DNA of 64,000 bases from Isoptericola luteus (GTDB lineage Bacteria > Actinomycetota > Actinomycetes > Actinomycetales > Cellulomonadaceae). Location of the stretch: contig NZ_JAIXCQ010000014.1 of the NCBI RefSeq assembly GCF_020297055.1, positions 1 to 64,000 of the forward strand. Direction: 5' to 3'. A program made the translations under genes and the position numbers. Position 1 is the stretch's first letter. Each line of letters begins with the position of its first letter. This document shows, piece after piece, positions 1 through 10,316 of this stretch. The notes beneath the pieces are model-generated. The model did not search any database. It was not told the origin of the DNA and saw only the letters and a program-made list of their open reading frames with translations.

Positions 1-58
1 CCCCCCCCCCCCGCCCCCCCCCGGGGGGGGGGGGGGGGGGGGGGGCCCCCCCCCCCCC
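1..58. other. Poly-C/poly-G homopolymer block at window start
   Basis: Runs of 12 C, one G, 9 C, 23 G and 13 C follow each other directly. Such pure homopolymer blocks are not normal coding or regulatory sequence even in GC-rich genomes, and the G and C runs are complementary. The likely explanation is a sequencing or assembly artefact at a contig edge. The gene usually upstream of holA (comEC) cannot be seen here. Confidence 0.8.
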
Positions 59-157
59 GCCGCACGAACCTGAGGAGTCTCGGGATCCCACGGGACCACG
101 CTCTCGTTCACCGCCACCCGCGGCACGGAGCCGGCGACGAGCGCCCCGCTCCGGAGC

Positions 158-1231
158 GTGGGTGGTTCGTGGCACCCTTGGCGGGTGCCTCCCGCCGCCC
201 CCTCCCGCTCCGCGCGCACGTCCCGGTCCGCCGCGTCGTCACGCTCCGGCAAGCCGTCCGCGAACAGCCGTCCGTGGCACGAGCCCACCCTCGCGCCGGT
301 GCTGCTCGTGCGCGGTCCGGAGGGGCTGCTGGCAGAGCGCGCCGTCGACGGCGTCGTCCGCCTGGCGCGTGAGCGCGACCCGGAGACCGAGAAGACGGAG
401 CTCGACGGATCCCTCTACGCGGGCGGGCAGCTCGCCGTCGCCGCGAGCCCGTCCCTGTTCGGCGAGCCGAGCGTCGTGGTGGTGCGCGCGGCCGAGGCCG
501 CGACCGAGGACCTCGTGGCCGACGTGGTCGCGTACGTCGCCGCGCCCGACCCGGAGACCGTCGTCGTGGTGGTGCACGGTGGCGGGCAGCGGGGCAAGAA
601 GATGCTCGACGCGATCCTGGCCAGCGGCGCTCCGGTGCTCGAGTGCGACGCGATCAGCAAGGACGCGGACAAGGTGCAGTTCGTCGGGGCCGAGTTCCGG
701 GCGGCCCGGCGCCGTGCCGACGCGGACGCGGTCCGGTCCCTCGTCGACGCGCTGGGTACCGACCTGCGCGAGCTCGCGTCGGCGTGCGCGCAGCTCGTCG
801 CCGACACCTCGGGCACGATCAGCACGGCCGTCGTCGACCGCTACTACGGCGGCCGGGTCGAGGCCACGGGCTTCAAGGTCGCGGACGCCGCGGTGGCCGG
901 CGACGCCGGGGGAGCGGTGGCGCTCCTGCGGCACGCGCTGGCCACGGGCGCCGACCCGGTGCCGATCGTCGCCGCGCTGGCGCTGCGGCTGCGCACCCTC
1001 GCGCGGGTCGCGGCCATCCGCGGCGGGAGCGTGACCGCCCGCCAGCTCGGGCTGCAGGACTGGCAGGTGCGCAACGCCCAGCGGGACCTGTCGCGCTGGA
1101 CCCCGGAGGGGCTCGCCGAGGCGATCACCGCCGTCGCGCAGGCAGATGCCGACGTCAAGGGCGGCGGGCGCGACCCGGTCTACGCCGTCGAGCGGGCCGT
1201 CCTGACCATCGCGGCGTCCCGGCGCCGATAG
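158..1231 (+). CDS. holA: DNA polymerase III subunit delta (HolA)
   Basis: Delta subunit of the clamp-loader complex, which opens the beta sliding clamp during replication. The conserved domain begins with PVLLVRGPEGLLAERAV (about residue 47) and runs through an AAA+-like fold without a canonical Walker A, as expected for delta. A helical C-terminal domain ends in a typical region around VYAVERAVLTIAASRRR. The length (357 aa) is slightly above the family norm because of a basic, low-complexity N-terminus of about 45 residues. The true start is therefore uncertain and may lie nearer position 290. Position next to convergent rpsT is the usual actinobacterial arrangement. Confidence 0.85.
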   Translation: MGGSWHPWRVPPAAPSRSARTSRSAASSRSGKPSANSRPWHEPTLAPVLLVRGPEGLLAERAVDGVVRLARERDPETEKTELDGSLYAGGQLAVAASPSLFGEPSVVVVRAAEAATEDLVADVVAYVAAPDPETVVVVVHGGGQRGKKMLDAILASGAPVLECDAISKDADKVQFVGAEFRAARRRADADAVRSLVDALGTDLRELASACAQLVADTSGTISTAVVDRYYGGRVEATGFKVADAAVAGDAGGAVALLRHALATGADPVPIVAALALRLRTLARVAAIRGGSVTARQLGLQDWQVRNAQRDLSRWTPEGLAEAITAVAQADADVKGGGRDPVYAVERAVLTIAASRRR

Positions 1232-1274
1232 GTCGCACCCGAGGGGCCCGGCCCGGGTCGTGGGGACGGAACGC

Positions 1275-1311
1275 GCGACGCCCCTCCACGCAGGGCGTGG
1301 AGGGGCGTCGT
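1275..1311. terminator. Perfect hairpin between convergent holA and rpsT
   Basis: The arm CGACGCCCCTCCACG (1276-1290) pairs perfectly with 1296-1310 around a 5-nt loop, lying between two converging genes. There is no long T-tract on either side, as is common for actinobacterial terminators. It probably acts in both directions. Confidence 0.75.
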
Positions 1312-1346
1312 TCCCTCGGCAGACGGATCTACCTCGGTGGGAAAGC

Positions 1347-1607
1347 TCAGAGCGCGTCGATGGCCTTGGCCAGCGCGGACTTGCGGTTGGCAGCCTGGTT
1401 GGTGTGGATGACACCCTTCGAGACGGCCTTGTCGAGCTTGCGCGAAGCGGCCTGCAGCGCGGTGGTCGCGGCCTCCTTGTCGCTCGCGGCGACGGCCTCG
1501 CGCACCTTGCGCACGTAGGTCTTCAGCTCCGACTTGACGGACTTGTTGCGAAGGCGGGCCTTCTCGTTCGTCTTGTTGCGCTTGATCTGGGACTTGATGT
1601 TTGCCAC
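1347..1607 (-). CDS. rpsT: 30S ribosomal protein S20
   Basis: Primary 16S rRNA-binding protein of the small subunit, 86 aa. It starts at a GTG that gives the canonical N-terminus [21 protein letters not shown] good AGGAAG ribosome binding site lies 7 nt upstream, so longer in-frame extensions are rejected. The whole protein is Lys/Arg/Ala-rich and helical, ending [19 protein letters not shown]..., which is typical of S20. It is convergent with holA and has a long 5' leader of about 140 nt. Confidence 0.97.
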   Translation of the reverse strand: MANIKSQIKRNKTNEKARLRNKSVKSELKTYVRKVREAVAASDKEAATTALQAASRKLDKAVSKGVIHTNQAANRKSALAKAIDAL

Positions 1608-1746
1608 GTGTGGACTTCCTGGTGTGTTCGCCTGCCGGCGAGCGGATAGGTCGTAGAGGGCGGTCGCAGATCCGGGACTGGGGTGGGGAACCCGTGGTGA
1701 GGAACTGCGACGGTGCCCGCCGACCTGGGCGGACACGCAAACATCA

Positions 1747-1752
1747 ACGATA
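1747..1752 (-). promoter_or_regulatory. Possible extended -10 promoter for rpsT
   Basis: On the minus strand the sequence TGCTATCGT resembles an extended -10 (TGnTAnnnT). It lies about 140 nt before the rpsT GTG, inside the 306-nt gap between rpsT and the MazF-like gene. No clear -35 is seen. I see nothing else in this gap (1608-1913). A long S20 leader fits translational autoregulation known in other bacteria, but that is inference here. Confidence 0.35.
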
Positions 1753-1913
1753 GCAGAGCGACCCTCGCGGCCGAGATCCCCGACGACGGCCCACCGTGTG
1801 AGATGCGTGACCGCCCCGCGCGCTAGATCCTGGGGTCCGTCGTCCCGGACAGGTGCCGCCCACGGTGCACGGCTCGTGACCTGCGCCGGGACCCCGCGAC
1901 CGCACGGGACCCG

Positions 1914-2522
1914 TCAGCGGAGGGACCTCGCCTTGACCATCGCCGCGGCGACGCGGTCGAACGTCCGACGGTCCATGACGGCGCCCTCGCGCCGGACCTT
2001 CGCGGGGTCGACGCGGATCACCCGGTTGATGCGCACCTCGCTCGCCCGGCCGCGGGAGTCCCACGGCCCGGTGCCGATGTCCATCCAGAGGCGGCCGTAC
2101 CGGGCCTCCTGCGCGGCGTCCTGGTCGTGGTCCTTGCTGGTGAGCTGCAGGGCGAGCAGCCAGGGGCCGTCGTGCCCGACGAGCAGCACCGGACGGTCCT
2201 TGCCCTGGGAGTGGTCCTCCTCGTACGGCACCCAGGTCCACACGATCTCGCCGGGGTCCGGGTCGCCGTCGAGCCGCGGCGCGTACGCCGGCGTGACCGT
2301 GCCGCGGAAGTCACCCGGGTAGGTGGCGGAGGTTGCGGGCCTCGTCGTGCGGGCCGTGGGCGCGGGCCGCCGGGTCGGCTGGGGGGCGGGCTTCGTCGTG
2401 CCGCGCGTCGCCGGCGCCTGCGGTGTCCCGGGGGTGGAAGCGCGGGTCCGGGAGCGGGGCGTGCGCCGCGACGTCGTCGAACGCAGCACGTCCACCAGCA
2501 GGTTCAGCCATCTGTTCGCCAC
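1914..2522 (-). CDS. PemK/MazF-like family protein with disordered N-terminus
   Basis: The C-terminal ~125 residues resemble the PemK/MazF-like superfamily: a GEIVWTWVPYEED strand, then GKDRPVLLVG, then a long insertion and INRVIRVD. That fold is used by mRNA-cleaving toxins, but this solitary actinobacterial version lacks any visible antitoxin gene and its activity is unknown. The N-terminal ~70 residues are Thr/Pro/Arg/Ala-rich and probably disordered. I chose the GTG at 2522 (VANRWLN) because the upstream in-frame ATG adds only seven Arg-rich residues and has no better binding site. The start is uncertain. Confidence 0.65.
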   Translation of the reverse strand: MANRWLNLLVDVLRSTTSRRTPRSRTRASTPGTPQAPATRGTTKPAPQPTRRPAPTARTTRPATSATYPGDFRGTVTPAYAPRLDGDPDPGEIVWTWVPYEEDHSQGKDRPVLLVGHDGPWLLALQLTSKDHDQDAAQEARYGRLWMDIGTGPWDSRGRASEVRINRVIRVDPAKVRREGAVMDRRTFDRVAAAMVKARSLR

Positions 2523-2621
2523 GCCGCACAGCCTACGGCGCACCGCGAACGGTCCGGCGCGAGCGGCTCCGCGCGGCTCCGCGAGCGGCTCCGACGCGGC
2601 GATGCCGCGGCGCGGCGCCGC

Positions 2622-3446
2622 TCAGGGCACCAGCGGCCCGGCGAGGGCGCGTTCGGCTGCGGCGGCGTCGCCGGTGACGACGGCACCGGCCTCGGCCGGC
2701 TCCAGGCGTCCCCAGAGCAGCAGTGCGAGGCCGTGCGCGGGCGCGGTCAGGGTGGCGGCCGGCGCGGGGCCTTCGCCGAGCGTCCACGACCACCCCAGGT
2801 CGGCCGCCACGACGCGCAGGGGGACGGTCAGCGGCGCCGTCCGGCCGAGCCGCACCTGCCGGGGCGCGAACATCGTGACGACCTCGTCGACGCAGTCCGC
2901 CCACACCTCGGGAGCGACGCCGACCCCGAGCCGTGCCGCGAGCGCGGCGGGCCCCGAGCCCAGGCGGGCGGCGTGCAGGTCGTGCAGGTGCACGAGCGTC
3001 TCGTGCACCTGGCGTCGCCACCAGAACGACGCCGGCCCGACGCCGAGGAGCGTCCGGGCCTGCTGGTCCGGCCCGGCCGTGGCCAAGGTGGTGCGCAGGT
3101 CGCCGGCGTGCCGCCGGTAGAGCGCGGCGAGGCCCGCCGGGCCGCCCTCGGGCTCGGGGAGCTCCTCCGAGCGCGAGGGGTCGCCCACGGCCATGCCCGC
3201 GGCCCAGTGGTGCACCCCGGCGAGGTGCGTCACGAGCTCGCGCACGCGCCAGTCCCCGCACGCCGGGACGCGGGCGTCCGGGGCCGCGCCAGGCACGGCG
3301 GCGGCGAACGCCTCCTGGAGGCGGGCGAGCAGCGCCGGAAGGTCGGGCTCGGGACCGCCGTCGGTGCGGCGGCCGCTGCGCGGATCGACGACCGGCCGCG
3401 GCCGCGGTGTGATGCGCTCGGCAGGCATGGCGCCGATGCTAGTCAT
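2622..3446 (-). CDS. Maleylpyruvate isomerase-family (mycothiol-dependent/DinB-like) protein
   Basis: The N-terminal half is a four-helix DinB/MDMPI-type bundle with the expected metal-site histidines: CGDWRVRELVTHLAGVHHWA near residue 62, then RRQVHETLVHLHDLHAA near 147. A C-terminal MDMPI_C-like domain (VVAADLGWSWTLG ... ALLLWGRL) follows. Members use mycothiol, the actinobacterial thiol, but most have no assigned substrate and none can be assigned here. Two ATG starts are possible (3446 and 3428), and the shorter would begin MPAERITPR. It is divergent from lepA with under 60 bp between, so the promoters may overlap. Confidence 0.75.
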   Translation of the reverse strand: MTSIGAMPAERITPRPRPVVDPRSGRRTDGGPEPDLPALLARLQEAFAAAVPGAAPDARVPACGDWRVRELVTHLAGVHHWAAGMAVGDPSRSEELPEPEGGPAGLAALYRRHAGDLRTTLATAGPDQQARTLLGVGPASFWWRRQVHETLVHLHDLHAARLGSGPAALAARLGVGVAPEVWADCVDEVVTMFAPRQVRLGRTAPLTVPLRVVAADLGWSWTLGEGPAPAATLTAPAHGLALLLWGRLEPAEAGAVVTGDAAAAERALAGPLVP

Positions 3447-3503
3447 GGGACAATGACCAGGCCCTCATCCCCACCCGAGACACCCTGACGGAGCGAGATC
3501 GCT

Positions 3504-5377
<1,874 letters not shown>

Positions 5378-5378
<1 letters not shown>

Positions 5379-6679
5379 TGCCTGCCCTGCCCGACGGCGT
5401 CCCGGTGCCCGGCGACGGCGCGCTGCCGTCGTGGGTGTCGGGCGCGCCCGACCGCCCGTTCGGCGTCTACGTCCACGTCCCGTTCTGCTCGGTGCGTTGT
5501 GGCTACTGCGACTTCAACACCTACACCGCGGCCGAGCTGGGCGGCGGGGCGTCCCAGGTCGAGTACGCGACGACGGCGCTGGGCGAGGTCGACCTGGCCG
5601 CGCGGGTGCTGCGCGACGCCGGCCGGGCCTCCGCGCCGGTGTCCACGGTGTTCTTCGGTGGCGGGACGCCGACCATGCTTCCGGCCGCCGACCTGGTGCG
5701 CGTGCTGGGCGGCATCCGCGAGGCGTGGGGGCTGGCCGACGACGCCGAGGTGACCACCGAGGCGAACCCCGACTCGGTGACCCCCGAGTCGCTACGCCTG
5801 CTCGCCGACGGCGGCTTCACGCGTGTCTCGTTCGGCATGCAGTCCGCCGTGCCGCACGTGCTCGCCACGCTGGAGCGCACGCACGACCCGCGCCGGATCC
5901 CCGACGTCGTGGCCTGGGCGCGCGACGCCGGCCTCGACGTGTCGCTGGATCTCATCTACGGCACGCCGGGGGAGTCGCTGGACGACTGGCGGGCTTCCGT
6001 CGAGGCGGCACTGGCCACGGGCGTCGACCACGTGTCCGCGTACGCGCTCGTCGTCGAGCCGGGCACGAAGATGCACGCCCAGGTGCGCCGTGGCCTGGTC
6101 ACGCTGCCCGACGAGGACGACCAGGCCGCGAAGTACGAGCTGGCCGACGACCTGCTCACCGCCGCCGGGCTCGGCTGGTACGAGGTGAGCAACTGGGCGC
6201 GCACGCCGGAGCACGCCTGTCGGCACAACCTCGCGTACTGGCGCGGGGACGACTGGTGGGGCATCGGCCCCGGCGCGCACTCCTACGTCTCTGCCGCTCC
6301 AGCGGCCGAGCCGGGCGGACCCACGACCCCCGCGGCGACGACCGACGGGACGACGTCCGACGACACCCCCGCCGGCGTGCGCTGGTGGAACGTCAAGCAC
6401 CCGCGGCGCTACGCGGCGCTGCTGGCCGACGGGAAGTCTCCGGGGGCGGGCCGTGAGCTGCTCACCGCCTCCGAGGCGCACCTCGAGCGCGTCATGCTCG
6501 GGGTGCGGCTGCGCGAGGGCCTGGACCTGGCGGTCCTGGACGACGCCGGCCGGCACGCCGTCGCCGGGCTGGTGGCCCAGGGCCTGCTCGACGGCGTGGC
6601 CGCCGTGCGCGGCCGGGCGGTGCTCACCCGCCGGGGCCGGCTGCTGGCAGACGCCGTCGTGCGCACTCTCACCACCTGA
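5378..6679 (+). CDS. hemW: Radical SAM heme chaperone HemW
   Basis: HemW (formerly called an oxygen-independent coproporphyrinogen III oxidase) binds heme and inserts it into target proteins. The radical-SAM cluster motif CSVRCGYC is present near residue 33 (CxxxCxxC), followed by FFGGGTPTML for SAM binding. The HemW family signature HNLAYWRGDDWWGIGPGAHSY is near residue 290. An insertion rich in Ala, Thr and Asp (about residues 308-330) interrupts this region. Its GTG overlaps the lepA stop by one base. A strong hairpin follows. Confidence 0.93.
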
Positions 6680-6701
6680 GCGTGGCGAGCTGAGTGGTGT
6701 C

Positions 6702-6757
6702 GTGAGCACAAGACACGCCCTGCGCGCACGGCGTCGCAGGGCGTGTCTCGTGCTCAC
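6702..6757. terminator. Long hairpin between convergent hemW and a DUF4870 gene
   Basis: GTGAGCAC plus AGACACGCCCTGCG pairs with CGCAGGGCGTGTCT plus GTGCTCAC, giving a 22-bp stem with one small internal mismatch and a 10-nt loop. It sits in the convergent gap and ends 6 bp from the downstream stop codon. It is probably a bidirectional terminator. A second intergenic hairpin with GTGAGC/GCTCAC at its base occurs at 56712-56769. Confidence 0.75.
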
Positions 6758-6762
6758 ACGCG

Positions 6763-7281
6763 TCAGGAGATGAAGCGGATGGTCAGCGGGTAGCGGTACC
6801 ACTCGTGGCGGTTGGCGGCCACGGCGGCGAGGATGCCGAACACGATGGACATCACCCAGATGGCGGTAGCCGTGAAGAAGCCGATGACGACGAACATCAG
6901 GACGATGCTCACGACGTAGCCGATGAGCAGGGTGATCTGGAAGTTCAGGGCCTCCTTGGCCTGGTCGGCCACGTAGGCGCTGCGCTCGCGCAGCACGAGC
7001 CACACGACGAGCGGCGCGAGGAAGCCGAGCACGCCGGCGCTCACGAGCGCGCCGACGGGCGCGCCCAGGTGCGCGACGATCGCCCACATGCGCTCGTCGG
7101 CGGGCGCGAGCGGCTGTGCGCCGTAGGCCTGCGGGTACGGCTGCTGGCCGCCGGGCGGCGGCGGGTAGGGCGGCTGGCCACCGCTCGGCGGCTGCTCACC
7201 GTACGGGGGCTGTCCACCGTGCGGCGGCTGCTCACCGTACGGGGGCTGCTGGGGCGGGGTTCCCTCCGGAGGCTGGCTCAT
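6763..7281 (-). CDS. DUF4870 domain membrane protein, Pro/Gly-rich N-terminus
   Basis: The first ~70 residues are a cytosolic tail of repeated PPYGEQPP / GGQPPY units. A DUF4870-type domain follows: DERMWAIVAHLGAP, a membrane segment (LVSAGVLGFLAPLVVWLVL), then YVADQAKEALNFQ and two more membrane segments. Function is unknown. The start is MSQPPEG at 7281 with a G-rich binding site; an ATG three codons upstream is the alternative. It forms a divergent cluster with two similarly Pro-rich membrane proteins that follow on the other strand. Confidence 0.85.
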   Translation of the reverse strand: MSQPPEGTPPQQPPYGEQPPHGGQPPYGEQPPSGGQPPYPPPPGGQQPYPQAYGAQPLAPADERMWAIVAHLGAPVGALVSAGVLGFLAPLVVWLVLRERSAYVADQAKEALNFQITLLIGYVVSIVLMFVVIGFFTATAIWVMSIVFGILAAVAANRHEWYRYPLTIRFIS

Positions 7282-7418
7282 ACCCCCCATCTTTGCGCAT
7301 CTCGGGAGGCCCCGGCACCCGGCGTGTGCGCTGGCGCCGCGCCCGGCCGGGCGGGACAGTGGGACCGGCAGCGCCGTCCGCGGTCGCACGGGCGGCCCCG
7401 GGGCGCAGGGAGGAACCG

Positions 7419-8264
7419 ATGACTGAACCCACCGGCGACCCGGACCGCGAGCCCGACCCCCGCCAGCCCCCGGCATACGGCCAGTACGCGGCGGGCGGGC
7501 CGCCGCCCGCGAGCCCGCCCGTGCCGCCGGACGCCCTGCGTCCCGGCGGCTGGTCCGGCGGCTCCGGGAGGCCGGGCGGCGGGGTCTCGGTGGGTCAGGC
7601 GTTCTCCTGGGCCTGGTCCAGCTTCGCGCGCAGCGCGGGTCCGTGGATCGGTGCGACCGTCGTCGTGGGTGCCATCGCGCTCGCGGCGGCGGTGCTGCTC
7701 ACCCCGGACTTCCGCGCGATCGTGGAGAACTACGACGAACCGAACGCGATCACCGAGGCCGTGACGGCGGGCGCGTCGGTGCTCGACGTCCTGCTCGGTG
7801 CGCTGCTCGCCGTCGTGGAGATCGTCGTCGGGTCGCTGCTCGCTCACGGGGCGCTCGTGGCCACCCGGCGCGGGCGGGCCGTGTTCGGCGACTTCTTCGC
7901 GGTGCGCAACCTCGGCGGGATCGTCGTGCTCGGGCTGATCAACGGCGCGCTGACCTTCGTGCTCGCGTTCATCCCGTTCCTGGGCGGCCTGCTCCGGCTC
8001 GTCATCGGGTTCTTCCTGGCTGCGTCGCTCTTCTTCGCCATCGACCGGGGGCAGGACGCCCTCGCGGCCATCCGTTCCAGCGTCGCGCTGGTGAGCCGGA
8101 ACCCGGGCGTCGTGCTGCTGACGCTCGTCGTGGCGATCGCGCTGCTGTTCGTCGGCGCGCTGCTGCTCGTCGTCGGGACGCTGGTCACGGTGCCCCTCGC
8201 GATCCTTACGGGCGCGTTCGTCTACCGCCGCCTCGTCGGCGAGCAGCCGGTGGCTCCCGTCTGA
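7419..8264 (+). CDS. Multi-pass membrane protein with Pro-rich N-terminus
   Basis: 281 aa. The first ~60 residues are Pro/Gly/Asp-rich and cytosolic. A conserved-looking VSVGQAFSWAWSSFARSAGPWIG amphipathic start then leads into about five hydrophobic helices (residues ~75-95, 125-150, 170-190, 190-205, 235-270). The layout resembles the membrane domains of glycerophosphodiesterase-type GlpQ_N or DUF7544-like proteins, but no enzymatic motif is present. The ATG is preceded by GGGAGG. It lies 32 bp upstream of the next gene, probably in one operon. Confidence 0.75.
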   Translation: MTEPTGDPDREPDPRQPPAYGQYAAGGPPPASPPVPPDALRPGGWSGGSGRPGGGVSVGQAFSWAWSSFARSAGPWIGATVVVGAIALAAAVLLTPDFRAIVENYDEPNAITEAVTAGASVLDVLLGALLAVVEIVVGSLLAHGALVATRRGRAVFGDFFAVRNLGGIVVLGLINGALTFVLAFIPFLGGLLRLVIGFFLAASLFFAIDRGQDALAAIRSSVALVSRNPGVVLLTLVVAIALLFVGALLLVVGTLVTVPLAILTGAFVYRRLVGEQPVAPV

Positions 8265-8296
8265 ACCGTCCGCAGCACCGTCTCGAGGAGGACCCG

Positions 8297-8812
8297 ATGA
8301 GCGTGAACCCGCCGAGCATGCCCGACGACCACCCCGGCCGGTACGGGGACCAGCCACCTCGCGGCGGACCCCCGCCCCACGGTGGCCAGCCCCCGTACGG
8401 CGACGAGCCGTACGGCCAGTCGTACCCGCCGCCGGGCCAGCAGATGCCCGACCCGGGCCTGTATCCGGGCAACGAGTACCCGCCGGACCGGTCGGCGCGG
8501 CCCCTGGCGCACGAGGCGGGCGCGGGCTCGTTCTTCGGCGCGCTCTTCGACTACTCGTTCACCCGCTACATCACGCCCACGATCGTCAAGGCCGTCTACG
8601 TCATCGTGACGGTGCTGGTGGCGCTGGGCTGGCTCGGCGGCCTGGTCGCCGCGTTCCAGGGCGGGTGGCTGCCGGGCGTGCTGTTCCTGGCGTTCGGCTG
8701 GATCGTCGCGCTGGTCTACCTGGCGATCGCCAGGATCAGCCTCGAGTTCTTCGTCGCGGTGATCTCCGTGTCCCAGAAGGTCAACCGGTACGCCGAGCGC
8801 GACGGTCTCTGA
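8297..8812 (+). CDS. DUF4282 domain membrane protein
   Basis: 171 aa. A Pro/Gly/Tyr-rich tail (GGQPPYGDEPYGQ, QSYPPPGQQ) precedes a DUF4282 domain: FFGALFDYSFTRYITPTIVK, two membrane helices, and a conserved ARISLEFFVAVISVSQ near the end. Function is unknown. The ATG has a strong GAGGAGG site 5 nt upstream. It is co-directional with the preceding membrane gene, and the similar low-complexity tails suggest the two work together or share descent. Confidence 0.85.
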   Translation: MSVNPPSMPDDHPGRYGDQPPRGGPPPHGGQPPYGDEPYGQSYPPPGQQMPDPGLYPGNEYPPDRSARPLAHEAGAGSFFGALFDYSFTRYITPTIVKAVYVIVTVLVALGWLGGLVAAFQGGWLPGVLFLAFGWIVALVYLAIARISLEFFVAVISVSQKVNRYAERDGL

Positions 8813-8820
8813 GTCCGGGC

Positions 8821-8850
8821 CGGCTCAGGTCGGCTCAGGTCGGCTCAGGT
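8821..8850. repeat. Three exact tandem copies of a 10-bp unit
   Basis: CGGCTCAGGT is repeated three times directly between the stop of the DUF4282 gene and the convergent DUF3097 gene. The third copy includes the DUF3097 stop codon. It could vary by slippage, and no hairpin is evident. Confidence 0.9.
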
Positions 8851-9753
8851 CGTGACGAAGTCGATGAGCTCCTCGACCCGGCCCAGCAGGGCCGGGTCGA
8901 GGTCGCGGTAGTCGCGCACGCGGGCCAGGATGCGCTGCCAGGCGAGGCCCACGTCGTGCGCGGACGACGCCGGCCAGCCCAGCTCGCGCAGGATCCCGCG
9001 CTTCCACTCGGTGCCGCGCTCGATCGTCGGCCACGACGCCAGGCCGAGGCGCTCGGCCTTCACGGCCTGCCAGACGTCGACGTAGGGGTGCCCGAGCACG
9101 AGCACGGTGCCGCCGGGCACGGTGCGCAACGCCTCGTCCGCGATCCGGCGTTCCTTGGAGCCCGGCACGAGGTGGTCGACGAGGACCCCGACGCGCCGTT
9201 CCGTGGTGGGCGCGAACCCGGCCAGCGCCTCCGCGAGGTTGTCGACACCGTCGAGCAGCTCCACGACGACCCCCTCGACGCGCAGGTCGTCGCCCCAGAC
9301 CTTCTCCACGAGCTCGGCGTCGTGCTTGCCCTCGACCCAGATGCGGCTGCCGCGTGCCACGCGGGCCCGCTGCCCGTGCACGGCGACGGAGCCCGAGGCG
9401 GTACGGGTCGGCGCTGCGGGGGCGCGGGTGGTCACGGGGGCCGTCAGCTCGACGGGCCGGCCGTCCATCCAGAACCCCGGGCCGAGCGGGAAGGTGCGGG
9501 TGCGCCCGCGGCGGTCCTCCAGGACGACCACGTGCATGCCGCCCGACTTCTCGACCCGCACCACCGCGCCGACCCAGCCGCTGGTGACCTCCTCGACGAC
9601 GAGGCCGGGGCTGGCCGGGCAGGGGACGGAGACCGGCCGGCGACGGTGGTGGGCCGAGCCGGTGGAGCCGGAGGAGGACAGGACGTCGGAGCCGTAGCGG
9701 TCGTGCACGACGGCGAGCCTACGGTCGGGCCGTGCGCGTGGCCGTCCCGACAC
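8845..9753 (-). CDS. DUF3097 family protein
   Basis: 302 aa, matching the actinobacterial DUF3097 family. The central motif RIWVEGKHDAELVEKVWGDDLR is TOPRIM-like (Glu of EGKHD), followed by VLVDHLVPGSKE with a DHL aspartate. A nucleic-acid role is therefore plausible but unproven. The C-terminal WKRGILRELGWP and VRDYRDLDPALLGRVEELIDFVTT fit the family. The start codon is not firmly fixed, since the N-terminal 35 residues are poorly conserved in character. Confidence 0.85.
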   Translation of the reverse strand: MSGRPRARPDRRLAVVHDRYGSDVLSSSGSTGSAHHRRRPVSVPCPASPGLVVEEVTSGWVGAVVRVEKSGGMHVVVLEDRRGRTRTFPLGPGFWMDGRPVELTAPVTTRAPAAPTRTASGSVAVHGQRARVARGSRIWVEGKHDAELVEKVWGDDLRVEGVVVELLDGVDNLAEALAGFAPTTERRVGVLVDHLVPGSKERRIADEALRTVPGGTVLVLGHPYVDVWQAVKAERLGLASWPTIERGTEWKRGILRELGWPASSAHDVGLAWQRILARVRDYRDLDPALLGRVEELIDFVTT

Positions 9754-9882
9754 GCTGCCGGCCGACCGGTGCCGCGCCGCTGCGACCGGAGCTGCGCCGG
9801 CGTGGCGCCGGCGCCCATGACCCGGGCCGGGCCAGGACGGCGGCCTCCGTGCGCTCGCGTCGGATCGCTCACGTGGCGTCGC

Positions 9883-10071
9883 TCACGCCGTGCGGTGCCG
9901 GGCGGGCGACGATGCCGCGGGTGCCACGCGCGGCGCGCGGCGTGCACGACGCACGACGGCGGGCCGCGCGAGCAGCTCGAGCAGCGCCTTCTCCCGGCGG
10001 CGACCCTCGGTGGCGCGGGCGACCTCCGCCTCGTGGGCGAGGTAGTACATCCCGTACAGCGTGCCGTCCAT
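9883..10071 (-). CDS. Small basic hypothetical protein
   Basis: A 62-aa ORF starting MDGTLYGMYYLAHEAEV, with a strong AGGAGG site 6 nt before its ATG, supporting real translation. The N-terminal half could form a helix, and the C-terminal half is an Arg/Ala/Pro-rich tail. I do not recognise a family. It lies in the 560-bp gap between the DUF3097 gene and hrcA, where nothing else except the CIRCE element is visible. Confidence 0.55.
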   Translation of the reverse strand: MDGTLYGMYYLAHEAEVARATEGRRREKALLELLARPAVVRRARRAPRVAPAASSPARHRTA

Positions 10072-10259
10072 GACGGTCCTCCTGATCTCTGCGACGGCCC
10101 GGTCGACCGCCGCACCACCAGGTTCGTCCCCTGAGGTAGGCGCCCGGATCGGGCACCTGCCGGATCTTCGGCCCGTGCCCGGGGCCCCCGCCGCCCTGGG
10201 TACCTCAGAGGCCGGTCACGGCGCGGGGCGCGCCCGCTCGGTCGGAGGGGCCGCGTAGG

Positions 10260-10286
10260 ATGGCACTCTGGATGTGAGAGTGCTAA
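10260..10286 (+). promoter_or_regulatory. CIRCE operator for HrcA
   Basis: The arms ATGGCACTC and GAGTGCTAA are separated by 9 nt. The family consensus is TTAGCACTC-N9-GAGTGCTAA: the right arm matches perfectly and the left arm 7 of 9. It lies 30 nt upstream of the hrcA start. This indicates autoregulation of the hrcA-dnaJ operon, with HrcA released on heat shock. Confidence 0.92.
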
Positions 10287-10316
10287 AGGGCTGGACGAGT
10301 GCTCGAAGGAGGCCGT

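Noticed and set aside
1608-1913. Small RNA or extra gene in the gap upstream of rpsT
   Set aside because: Apart from the rpsT promoter candidate, I found no conserved hairpin with a terminator and no ORF with a binding site.
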